In this document: piece after piece, positions 56,307 through 64,000 of the stretch
Numbering within the stretch: the first letter of the stretch is position 1
Layout of the letters: each line of letters opens with the position of its first letter
NCBI RefSeq assembly: GCF_018860705.1
Contig: NZ_JAHKQA010000004.1
Coordinates: forward strand, 182,512-246,511
Direction of reading: 5' to 3'
From: Citreicella sp. C3M06
GTDB lineage: Bacteria > Pseudomonadota > Alphaproteobacteria > Rhodobacterales > Rhodobacteraceae
DNA: 64,000 nucleotides
Position numbers and translations under genes: made by a program
The notes under the pieces: generated by a model
The model's input: only the letters and a program-made list of their open reading frames with translations
What the model was told of the DNA's origin: nothing
Databases searched by the model: none

Positions 56307-56970
56307 CGCGCAATCCAAGATCCGCCAGCACGGTTTCCCCGGCGCACATGGTCTGGCCGATGCGCACCAGCGGCTCGACCCCGTGCGGCAGGTAGACATC
56401 CAGCCGCGAGCCAAAGCGGATCAGCCCGAAGCGTTCGCCCCGGTGCAGGAAGTCGCCGTCCTTCTTCCACCACATGATGCGGCGCGCCACGAGCCCCGCA
56501 ATCTGCACCACGGCGATTTCGCGCCCGTCGGCAAGGCGGATGCGCAGGGCGTTGCGCTCGTTATCCTCGGAGGCCTTGTCGAGCGAGGCGTTGAGGAATT
56601 TGCCGGGGCGATAGGCCATGGTGACCAGCTCGCCTTCGACGGGCGAGCGGTTCACGTGGCAGTTGAACACAGACATGAACACCGACACGCGGGTCAGCGG
56701 CTCGGCGGGCATGCCAAGCTCGGCGGGCGGGATCGCCGGTTCGATCAGCGACACCACGCCATCGGCGGGGCTGATGACAAGGCCGGGACGGGTGGGGGTG
56801 ACCCGCTCGGGGTCGCGAAAGAAGTAATAGCACCAGACCGTCAGCCCGACGCCGATCCAGCCAAGCGGGTCCCAGATCAGGAACAGGATCAGCGATATGA
56901 CGGCGAAGATCGCGACGAACTTGCGTCCTTCGGGGTGCATTGGCTTGATGAACGTGTCACGCATCCGCAT
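56299..56970 (-). CDS. psd: Phosphatidylserine decarboxylase proenzyme
   Basis: A 223-residue short-type Psd. The ATG at 56970 has GAGGAGG 7 bases upstream. The self-cleavage site that gives the pyruvoyl group is in [11 protein letters not shown] near the C-terminus. [14 protein letters not shown] and ISPADGVV (catalytic Asp/His region) are also seen. It turns phosphatidylserine into phosphatidylethanolamine at the inner membrane. First gene of the psd-pssA-PhnA-like operon. Confidence 0.95.
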   Translation of the reverse strand: MRMRDTFIKPMHPEGRKFVAIFAVISLILFLIWDPLGWIGVGLTVWCYYFFRDPERVTPTRPGLVISPADGVVSLIEPAIPPAELGMPAEPLTRVSVFMSVFNCHVNRSPVEGELVTMAYRPGKFLNASLDKASEDNERNALRIRLADGREIAVVQIAGLVARRIMWWKKDGDFLHRGERFGLIRFGSRLDVYLPHGVEPLVRIGQTMCAGETVLADLGLRDE

Positions 56971-57034
56971 GGGCTGGCCTCCTCTGGCGTATTGGGGCGG
57001 GATAGGGGCCGCTGGCCCCGCTTGCAAGCCCTGC

Positions 57035-57640
57035 TCAGCCGTGTGGCGTGGTGGCGATCATCGCCGGGCGCTGCGCGAAACCTTTGTACCATGCGGCAAG
57101 CGAATCGTGCCCGGTGCGCCATTTGCGGGCGTCATGGCGGAAATCAAGATAGCCAAGCGCGCAGCCGATGGCGATCTGCCCCATGTCGAGCCGCCCGGCC
57201 AGATGGCTCATCCAGCGGGTTTCCAGCGCGTCCAGCGCCCGCGAGACCTTGAGCCACTGGCCCTCGATCCAGTCCATCGACACCTGCTCGCGCGGGCGGA
57301 AGCGTTCCTCGTAGATGATCAGCACGGCGGCTTCCAGCATGCCATCGGCGGTCGCCTCTAGCGTCAGCGTGTCGAAAAGGCGCTTGTCCGGGTACAGCCC
57401 GGCCTTGGCGCGCTGGTCGAGAAAGCGACAGATGACGCGGCTGTCGTAAAGCGTCGGCGCATCGTGGCGGATCAGCGCGGGGATCTTGCCGACAGGGTTG
57501 GCGGCGGCCACGGCGCTGTCGGGCGACAGCGGGGTGTTGGCAACGTCGATCAGCTCGACCTCGTCAAGCTGACCGGTTTCGTGCAATGTCACCATGACCT
57601 TGCGGACGAAGGGCGAGGCGGGGGATTTCAGCAGTTTCAT
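57035..57640 (-). CDS. Glutathione S-transferase family protein
   Basis: A 201-residue protein with a thioredoxin-like N-terminal domain ([22 protein letters not shown], glutathione site SPFVRK, and [25 protein letters not shown] with the cis-Pro of KIPAL) and an all-helical C-terminal domain. A 12-bp palindrome CTTTTGCAAAAG at 57697-57708 lies 57 bases upstream. It likely conjugates or reduces small molecules; substrate unknown. It is just upstream of psd in the same direction, 64 bases apart. Confidence 0.9.
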   Translation of the reverse strand: MKLLKSPASPFVRKVMVTLHETGQLDEVELIDVANTPLSPDSAVAAANPVGKIPALIRHDAPTLYDSRVICRFLDQRAKAGLYPDKRLFDTLTLEATADGMLEAAVLIIYEERFRPREQVSMDWIEGQWLKVSRALDALETRWMSHLAGRLDMGQIAIGCALGYLDFRHDARKWRTGHDSLAAWYKGFAQRPAMIATTPHG

Positions 57641-57767
57641 GGGTGGCTTCCTTGCTTTGCGCGGAAGGTAGGCGCGCGCTCAGGGCGGAGCAATTCCTTT
57701 TGCAAAAGATTTGCGGTTTGTCGCGGTCGCGGGGTGTCCAATGATTGCAGTCGGGGAATTGGGGTCA

Positions 57768-58694
57768 TCAGCCAGCCTTGGGATGCGTCGCCTCGTAGAC
57801 CTTCATCAGATGCACCTGATCGACCGCCGTATAGGCCTGTGTTGTTGACAGCGAGGCATGGCCGAGCAATTCCTGAATCTCGCGCAGATCGCCGCCCGCC
57901 GACAGCAGATGCGTGGCAAAGCTGTGGCGCATGGCATGGGGAGTCGCAGTGGCGGGCAGGCCGAGCTGCATCCGGGTGCGCTCGGTCGCCTTTTGCACGA
58001 TGCGCGGGTTCAGCGCGCCGCCCTTGACGCCGCGAAACAGCGGCTTGTCCGGCTCGAGGGCCCATGGCGCGATCTCGAGATAGGCCGCGACCGCGCGCCG
58101 CGCCACCGGCAGCACCGGCACGATGCGTTCCTTGTTGCCCTTGCCGACGATGCGCAGGCTGTCACCCATCGGCCAGTCGCGCCCGGTCAGCCCCAGCGCC
58201 TCGGAGATCCGCAGCCCGCAGCCGTATAGCAGCGTCACCACCGCCGCATCGCGCGCGCCGACCCATGTCTTTTGCGATTGCAGCGGCACGGTGTCGATCA
58301 TCGCCCGCGCATCCTTGATCTCCAGCGGGCGGGGCAGCTTTTTCTGGAATTTCGGCGCGCGGGCCAGCAGCACCGCCGTCGGCTCGAAGCCTTCGCGTTC
58401 GGCCAGCCAGCGGTAAAAGGTCTTGACCGCCGACAGCTTGCGCGCCGCCGAGCGCGGCCCGATACCGGTGCCGCGCAGATGCGCCATGAAGGCGCGCATG
58501 TCCGGTGTCGTCACCTGCGCCAGCGGCGACAACCCCTGCGGCTCGGCATGATGCGCCGTCAGGAAAGCGATGAATTCGACCACGTCAGCGCGATAGGCGG
58601 TGATGGTGTTCTCGGACGTGCCCTTGAGCGCGCGGGCCTGTTCGAGCCATGTCTCCAGCGCGTCGCGCGCCGCCGGAGTGATGATCAGCGTCAT
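57768..58694 (-). CDS. xerC: Tyrosine recombinase XerC
   Basis: A 308-residue tyrosine recombinase. The catalytic set is complete: Arg in YGCGLRISEALGL, Lys in the beta hairpin of GKGNKERIVPV, His-x2-Arg in HAMRHSFATHLL, His in ELLGHASLSTTQ, and the Tyr nucleophile in AYTAVDQVH. The N-terminal SAM-like domain precedes it. XerC with XerD resolves chromosome dimers at dif. It overlaps the DUF484 gene by 4 bases (ATGA), the usual arrangement. Confidence 0.93.
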   Translation of the reverse strand: MTLIITPAARDALETWLEQARALKGTSENTITAYRADVVEFIAFLTAHHAEPQGLSPLAQVTTPDMRAFMAHLRGTGIGPRSAARKLSAVKTFYRWLAEREGFEPTAVLLARAPKFQKKLPRPLEIKDARAMIDTVPLQSQKTWVGARDAAVVTLLYGCGLRISEALGLTGRDWPMGDSLRIVGKGNKERIVPVLPVARRAVAAYLEIAPWALEPDKPLFRGVKGGALNPRIVQKATERTRMQLGLPATATPHAMRHSFATHLLSAGGDLREIQELLGHASLSTTQAYTAVDQVHLMKVYEATHPKAG

Positions 58695-59401
58695 GACAGC
58701 CAGCGCCGCATGGCGCGCTCGAACACCCCGGCGAAAAAGGCCAGCAGATCGGTGCCCTGTTGCGGGGTGAACATATGCGGATCTTCCGAGCCAAGCACCA
58801 GCAGCCCCGGCAGGCGGCCCGCGCCGAAATCAAGCCGCAGGCAGGCTTCGGAGCGCACCCATGCCGCCGCATCGCCAAAGATCGCCGGGTCGCCCTCGGC
58901 CAGCTGGCGCAGCACCACCGGGCGGCGGGGCGCGCCGCGACCGTCCGAAACATAGCTTTCGATGAACCCCGGCTCGGCCACCGACAGCACCTCGCCCAGC
59001 CGCCGGATCGCCGGATCACTGTCGTTTTGCGCCGATTCCAGCAGCAGGCGCACGCGATCGACCCGCAGGATGTCGGCCACTTCGCCGCCCAGATCGCGCA
59101 GGAAAGGTTCGAATTCCAGCGGATCGAGCATCCGCAACACGGCGCGGTGAATCTGGTTGGTGCCCGCAAGGTTCTCATAGGCCGCCGCAATAACGCCGCG
59201 GTGGGTGTCTTCCAGCCGGTCGAGCCGCGCTTCGAGCCGTTCCATCGCGATGCCGCGCAGATCGACGATATTGCCGCCCATCGCGCGTTCATTGGCGGCG
59301 ATCAGCGCCTGCATCAGGTCGCGGTCATCCAGTATCATGTCCGGGCGCAAGATGATTTCTTCGCGCAGGGAATCGTCGATCGTCAGGGTGCTGCTGCTCA
59401 T
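58691..59401 (-). CDS. DUF484 family GAF-like protein
   Basis: A 236-residue cytoplasmic protein: N-terminal helices with a coiled-coil tendency (GIAMERLEARLDRLEDTHRGVIAAA) followed by a GAF-like domain. DUF484 proteins are widely found just before xerC; function unknown. Overlap with xerC by 4 bases indicates translational coupling. Confidence 0.9.
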   Translation of the reverse strand: MSSSTLTIDDSLREEIILRPDMILDDRDLMQALIAANERAMGGNIVDLRGIAMERLEARLDRLEDTHRGVIAAAYENLAGTNQIHRAVLRMLDPLEFEPFLRDLGGEVADILRVDRVRLLLESAQNDSDPAIRRLGEVLSVAEPGFIESYVSDGRGAPRRPVVLRQLAEGDPAIFGDAAAWVRSEACLRLDFGAGRLPGLLVLGSEDPHMFTPQQGTDLLAFFAGVFERAMRRWLS

Positions 59402-59590
59402 GGCCTGTCCGTCTGCTTGTTATTTTTATGCCGATTTTTACCCGACCGTAGCAGAGCCCCTGTCGCCGTGCGCCCTTTTTTGCGAAACCGGTCGCCAGCT
59501 TTCATCCGATTGTTGCGCATCGGCCCGATCACGGCATTTGGAGCCGCGCGCGCGCCGTGCCAGACTGGCGTGGCAAGAGGAGGAGCCATA

Positions 59591-59911
59591 ATGCCCGACA
59601 TCACCCACCCCAGCGGGTGCCAGACCGTGATCACCACCTTCGAGACCACGCCCGGCACCTGTCATGATCTGCTCGACGCGCTGCAGGACGCCTATGCCGC
59701 CTTTATCTCGAAACAGCCGGGGTTCATCAGCGCGGGGCTGCATGTGAACGACGCGCAGACCCGGATCGCGAATTATTCGCAATGGCAGCGGCGCGAGGAT
59801 TTCCAGGCCATGTTGCGCAGCGCAGAGATGCGGGAACGCAACCGGCGCATCCACGAGATGTGCCGCAGCTTCGAGCCGGTGATGTATGACGTGGTGGCGG
59901 TCTACGGCTGA
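59591..59911 (+). CDS. Antibiotic biosynthesis monooxygenase-fold (ABM) protein
   Basis: A 106-residue ferredoxin-like protein, ATG at 59591 with AGGAGG upstream (59577-59582). It shows the ABM pattern: TVITTFETTPGTCHDLLDAL, PGFISAGLHVNDAQTRIANYSQWQRREDFQAML. It could be a small monooxygenase or heme-binding protein; no heme His is obvious. It stands alone between DUF484 and the regulator gene. Confidence 0.82.
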   Translation: MPDITHPSGCQTVITTFETTPGTCHDLLDALQDAYAAFISKQPGFISAGLHVNDAQTRIANYSQWQRREDFQAMLRSAEMRERNRRIHEMCRSFEPVMYDVVAVYG

Positions 59912-59965
59912 GCCCCCCGCGAAGGGCTGCCGCACGCAGGGCCGTGCGGCGGCTGCGGGATCGGG

Positions 59966-60661
59966 TCAGGCCGCGAGGGGGTTGTTCGAGCGCGATGGAT
60001 CCTGCACGTCGAGCCGGTAGCCCGCGCCGCGCACGGTCGCGATCCGGACCGTTCCGGCGATGCCCGAAAGATGCGAGCGCAGATTGCACATGTAGACATC
60101 GAACACCCGCGGGGCCGGTTCGTTTTCAAAGCCATAGACGTGGCTGAGCAGCGCCTCTCGGGACGCAAGCCGACCCGGACGCAGCACCAGATATTCCAGA
60201 ATCTCATAGAGCTTGGGCGACAGCGACAGGGTGACATCGCCCAGATGAACGCGCCGCGCTTCGAGATCGAAGGTCAGCGGGCCGCATTCCAGCAACGGGC
60301 GGGCGATGCCCTGCGCCCGGCGCGCCACGCAATCGATCTGGGCGATCATCTCGGGCAGCGCGGCGGCTTCGTCGATGACGGTGTCGGCCCCGGCCATCAG
60401 CCATGCCGCGATCTGCTCGGGCACCGGGTCGCGGGCGATCAGCACGATGGGGGTGTCGGGGTGCAGCTCGCGCAGGCGACACAGCGAGGTGCCGCGCAGC
60501 AGCTGGCTGGCATCGAGGGCGACAAGGTCATGTTCGCCGATCTTGTGGAAATCCTCGATGGCGTCGCCGGCCTCGCAATGCGTCACGAGGGTTCCGCAAT
60601 CCGAGACCGCCTTGGCAAGGCTCACCATCTTCCAGCTCGTTTCGGCAATGAGATAACGCAT
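59966..60661 (-). CDS. OmpR/CtrA-like winged-helix regulator with degenerate receiver
   Basis: A 231-residue protein with an N-terminal receiver-like domain (residues 1-115) and a C-terminal OmpR-type winged helix (125-215) containing LTFDLEARRVHLGDVTLSLSPKLYEILEYLVLRPGR and FDVYMCNLRSHL. The winged helix resembles CtrA. The receiver is atypical: the acidic pair of the first strand reads IAETS instead of EDD, and the conserved Lys near GADTVIDEAAALPEM is missing; the phosphoacceptor Asp may remain in LVALDASQ. So it probably works without usual phosphorylation. No kinase is adjacent. Confidence 0.85.
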   Translation of the reverse strand: MRYLIAETSWKMVSLAKAVSDCGTLVTHCEAGDAIEDFHKIGEHDLVALDASQLLRGTSLCRLRELHPDTPIVLIARDPVPEQIAAWLMAGADTVIDEAAALPEMIAQIDCVARRAQGIARPLLECGPLTFDLEARRVHLGDVTLSLSPKLYEILEYLVLRPGRLASREALLSHVYGFENEPAPRVFDVYMCNLRSHLSGIAGTVRIATVRGAGYRLDVQDPSRSNNPLAA

Positions 60662-60858
60662 CTTTCGTGCTCCTGAACGCTTGTCGTTGGCTACATCGGC
60701 CCGGGTCCGAAGGCCCGTCTGCCGGTCATCTCAACCTTTTGTTTACGAACATTCTTTTCGAATTGTTCCAAGTCGGGATGCAGCGCGTTCTGCGTCAGTG
60801 AAGCCGGTTCTAGACATCAATTGTGGCGCAAAGGTGGTCGGCCATCGCCGCGCCCGGG

Positions 60859-60872
60859 GTGATTTGGATCAA
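60859..60872. promoter_or_regulatory. FNR-type box upstream of the stress protein gene
   Basis: GTGAT-TTGG-ATCAA, one mismatch from the FnrL/FNR consensus TTGAT-N4-ATCAA. Its centre lies 63 bases before the start codon at 60929. It suggests that the universal stress gene is induced under low oxygen. Confidence 0.55.
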
Positions 60873-60928
60873 TGCTGTCTTTTCTGGAATAGGGCATCCC
60901 TGCGGATGGAGAGAACAGGAGACCCCAG

Positions 60929-61336
60929 ATGTACAAGACCATCCTCGTGCCCATCGCCTTTGACAGCGATGCCAAGGCCGAAGCCGCGCTGGCCGTTGCC
61001 CGCCGCCTTGCAGATGACGATTCGACCATCACCCTGCTGCATGTGATGGAGCATATTCCGGGCTATGCCATCAGCTACATGCCGCCGGACTATCAGGTCA
61101 GTTCGCGCAAGGCGGTGCAGGCCGAGCTGGACGCGCTGGCGGCGCGGCTGGACCATGCGCGCGGCGTTGTGGTCGAAGGCCACTCCGGGCGCACCATCCT
61201 TGATTATGCCGAGGAAAACGCGGTCGACATGATCGTCATCGCCTCGCACCGGCCGGGAATGAGCGACATCCTCATCGGCTCGACCGCGACCACGGTGGTG
61301 CGGCACGCCAAATGCGGCGTGCACGTTCTGCGCTGA
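60929..61336 (+). CDS. Universal stress protein (UspA family), FNR-box gene
   Basis: A 135-residue Usp with a canonical nucleotide-binding end: VIASHRPGMSDILIGSTATTVVRHAKCGVHVLR, the G-x2-G-x9-G-S/T type. It starts MYKTILVPIAFDSDAK. AACAGGAGA lies upstream. An FNR-like box stands upstream, so it may serve survival under oxygen limitation, as usp genes do in other bacteria. Different from the Usp at 20463. Confidence 0.92.
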   Translation: MYKTILVPIAFDSDAKAEAALAVARRLADDDSTITLLHVMEHIPGYAISYMPPDYQVSSRKAVQAELDALAARLDHARGVVVEGHSGRTILDYAEENAVDMIVIASHRPGMSDILIGSTATTVVRHAKCGVHVLR

Positions 61337-61337
61337 A

Positions 61338-61916
61338 TCACTGCGCGCGCGCTTCGCCAAAGCGGGCGCGCTTGCGCTTGAACACCTCTTCGCGCGGCAG
61401 CCACGGGTAGCGCGTATCGTCGCGTACCTTGTCCCAGAACAACAGGCCGCCATTGCGCCAAGGGTCCAGCACGATGCCGTCATACAGGCTGGCGCCGGGG
61501 GCGGTGACGATGACGGTGCTATGCTCGATCCGGATGGCGCTTTCGGAATTGGCGATGGCGCGCTGCAGCTCCAGCGTCTGGAAACCCTCGGCGCTCAGCC
61601 GGGCTTCAAGATCGTCGGCCCATTGATAGCACAGCCCGCGTGGCTTCAGCCCCTGATTGACCTTGATGTTGTGGATGATCGGCCTGTCCTCGACCTGATA
61701 CTCGACGGCCAGACGCAGGGGGTAATCATAGGCGATGCGCGCCATGCGCCGCGCTTCGTCGGGGTCGACCTGCGGGCCAAGGTCGGTGATCGCCTGCGCC
61801 AGCGCGGCGACGTCATGCTGCGCGGGGCGCGGCAGGTCCTGCGGGTCGGGAACGGAACAGGCGGCGGCGGTCAGCGCAAACAAAAGCGCGGCGACAAGGC
61901 GGGGGAGTCTGGGCAA
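61338..61916 (-). CDS. Predicted lipoprotein of unknown function
   Basis: I favour a TTG start at 61916, which gives 192 residues and a signal peptide ending in the lipobox LTAAAC; a TTG at 61949 would give 203. After the lipid Cys the protein has a region with RPIIHNIKVNQGLKPRGLCYQWADDLEARL and an end rich in RxxRARFGEA. It resembles no family I know. Converges with the universal stress gene. Confidence 0.75.
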   Translation of the reverse strand: MPRLPRLVAALLFALTAAACSVPDPQDLPRPAQHDVAALAQAITDLGPQVDPDEARRMARIAYDYPLRLAVEYQVEDRPIIHNIKVNQGLKPRGLCYQWADDLEARLSAEGFQTLELQRAIANSESAIRIEHSTVIVTAPGASLYDGIVLDPWRNGGLLFWDKVRDDTRYPWLPREEVFKRKRARFGEARAQ

Positions 61917-62099
61917 GGCGAAGTCTCGGCTGCTGGGTACGGCGGGCAAACTGGCATGCGCGGCGGCGCGGGCAAGGGGAATCCTGTGCGGCGGGGCAGA
62001 GGCGTTGCCGCGAGGACGCAGTGCACCGGGCGGGGCGTTGCGCGCAAGGGGCCGGTTGCGCTATGCGAAGAAAACGCCGATTGCCCAGCGAGATGTGAC

Positions 62100-62708
62100 A
62101 TGCCCCTGACACGCCTTTTCCCCGCGCTTGCACTTGTCTGCGGTCTTGCGGCCTGCGCCAACGGCCAGTCAGACCTCGACAAACCGACGGAGCCGATCGG
62201 CGATTTCAAGCTCGGGCACGCGATGGTGGTGGCGCCGAACATGGTCATGGGGCCGCTGTCGCGCGAGGCCAGCGCCGAGGATTGGATCGCTTCGGTGGAC
62301 AGCGCGCTCGAAGAGCGGTTTCGCCGACAGGACGGCGATCAGTACTATCACCTTGGCGTGAGTGTTGAAGGCTACGTGCTGGCGCAGCCCGGCATCCCGC
62401 TGGTGCTCAGCCCGAAATCGGCGCTGATCGTGAATGTCACCGTCTGGGATGATGCGACGCAAGCCAAGCTCAACGCCGAGCCCGAGCAGATCACCGCGCT
62501 GGAAAGCCTGTCGGCGGAAACCGCTGTGGGCTCTGGCCTGACCCAGTCCAAACAAGAGCAGATGCGCAACCTGTCGGCCAACGTCGCCTTGCAGATCGAA
62601 AAATGGATGCGCCGGATGCAGAAAACCGAGGGTTGGTTCGGCGGGCCCGACGCGGGCAAGCCGGTGCTTTCCGACTCCGCGCCGGACGCGACGGCAACCG
62701 CTGGCTAA
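62100..62708 (+). CDS. Predicted lipoprotein of unknown function
   Basis: A 202-residue protein starting at the ATG at 62100. Signal peptide ends in the lipobox LAAC (MPLTRLFPALALVCGLAACANG). The mature part is acidic (ASAEDWIASVDSALEERFRR) and has a likely beta-rich region (HLGVSVEGYVLAQPGIPLVLSPKSALIVNVTVWDD). It is divergent to the other lipoprotein gene by about 180 bases. Function unknown. Confidence 0.78.
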   Translation: MPLTRLFPALALVCGLAACANGQSDLDKPTEPIGDFKLGHAMVVAPNMVMGPLSREASAEDWIASVDSALEERFRRQDGDQYYHLGVSVEGYVLAQPGIPLVLSPKSALIVNVTVWDDATQAKLNAEPEQITALESLSAETAVGSGLTQSKQEQMRNLSANVALQIEKWMRRMQKTEGWFGGPDAGKPVLSDSAPDATATAG

Positions 62709-62824
62709 TCTTGCGAGGGGCGATGCATCAAACGCTTGATTTTCCCATTGCAAGCAAATAAACGGCCCGCGATGCGAAACCGGGTCACGTAGGGCCCCTG
62801 AAAAAGGCGAGGCGTCTTTAGAAG

Positions 62825-64000
<1,176 letters not shown>

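Overview
The window is a chromosomal segment from an alphaproteobacterium, most likely a member of the Rhodobacteraceae (Roseobacter/Paracoccus-like). Reasons: uniformly high GC coding sequence; a CcrM-type GANTC methylase next to rnhB; a petABC operon for the bc1 complex; an Irr-type iron control element in front of a NifU-like gene; an FNR-type box in front of a universal stress gene; and lineage-typical proteins (DUF1523, DUF2161, DUF484-xerC, a roseobacter-like creatinase). I found no rRNA, tRNA, CRISPR or prophage. The coding sequence is mostly ordinary and dense; the accessory material is a polysaccharide locus at the left edge and an insertion-sequence graveyard around 11.4-12.6 kb.

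Layout. 1-7405: the end of a polysaccharide locus (GMC oxidoreductase cut by the window edge, acyltransferase-SGNH, two GT4 glycosyltransferases, a Wzy/ligase-like membrane protein). 7538-11164: poorly known proteins (W-rich protein, tandem NTF2-like protein, DUF1523, small membrane protein, Tat-exported cyclase). 11165-12977: remnants of IS5-like and IS110-like transposases and a palindromic repeat. 12978-17858: uvrC, an SDR, a Ca/Na antiporter, a 55-residue zinc-ribbon-like protein, an S49 peptidase. 18114-22544: creatinase, class IV aminotransferase, UspA, Nfu scaffold, tsaB, rimI. 22696-27622: a BMP-type (purine nucleoside-like) ABC importer. 27687-34600: fmt, a GlsB-like protein, cysS, cimA, an NDUFAF6-like protein, dut, a MoeB/ThiF protein. 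34661-41126: polar amino-acid ABC pair without ATPase, M3 peptidase, TraB/GumN protein, DUF2161 protein, DMT exporter.

41360-51307: CIRCE-controlled groESL, rnhB, ccrM, a second DMT exporter, aroC, and a TPP riboswitch driving thiBPQ. 51612-64000: petABC (minus strand), an LpxQ-like outer-membrane barrel, psd-pssA with a PhnA-like protein, a GST, DUF484-xerC, an ABM-fold protein, an OmpR/CtrA-like regulator with a degenerate receiver, a second universal stress protein, two unknown lipoproteins, and a complete tuf gene whose stop codon is the last base of the window.

The points I consider most worth a second look are: a dispersed composite palindromic repeat present five times in 24 kb (one copy inside an ABC operon, one a half copy); a 9-bp inverted repeat carrying GANTC in both arms, plus a third GANTC, right in front of ccrM; an ICE-like site before the Nfu gene; a perfect 18-bp palindrome just before the creatinase start; and a possible pseudoknot in the leader of the rightmost polysaccharide glycosyltransferase. 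I did not find a clearly new multi-gene system.
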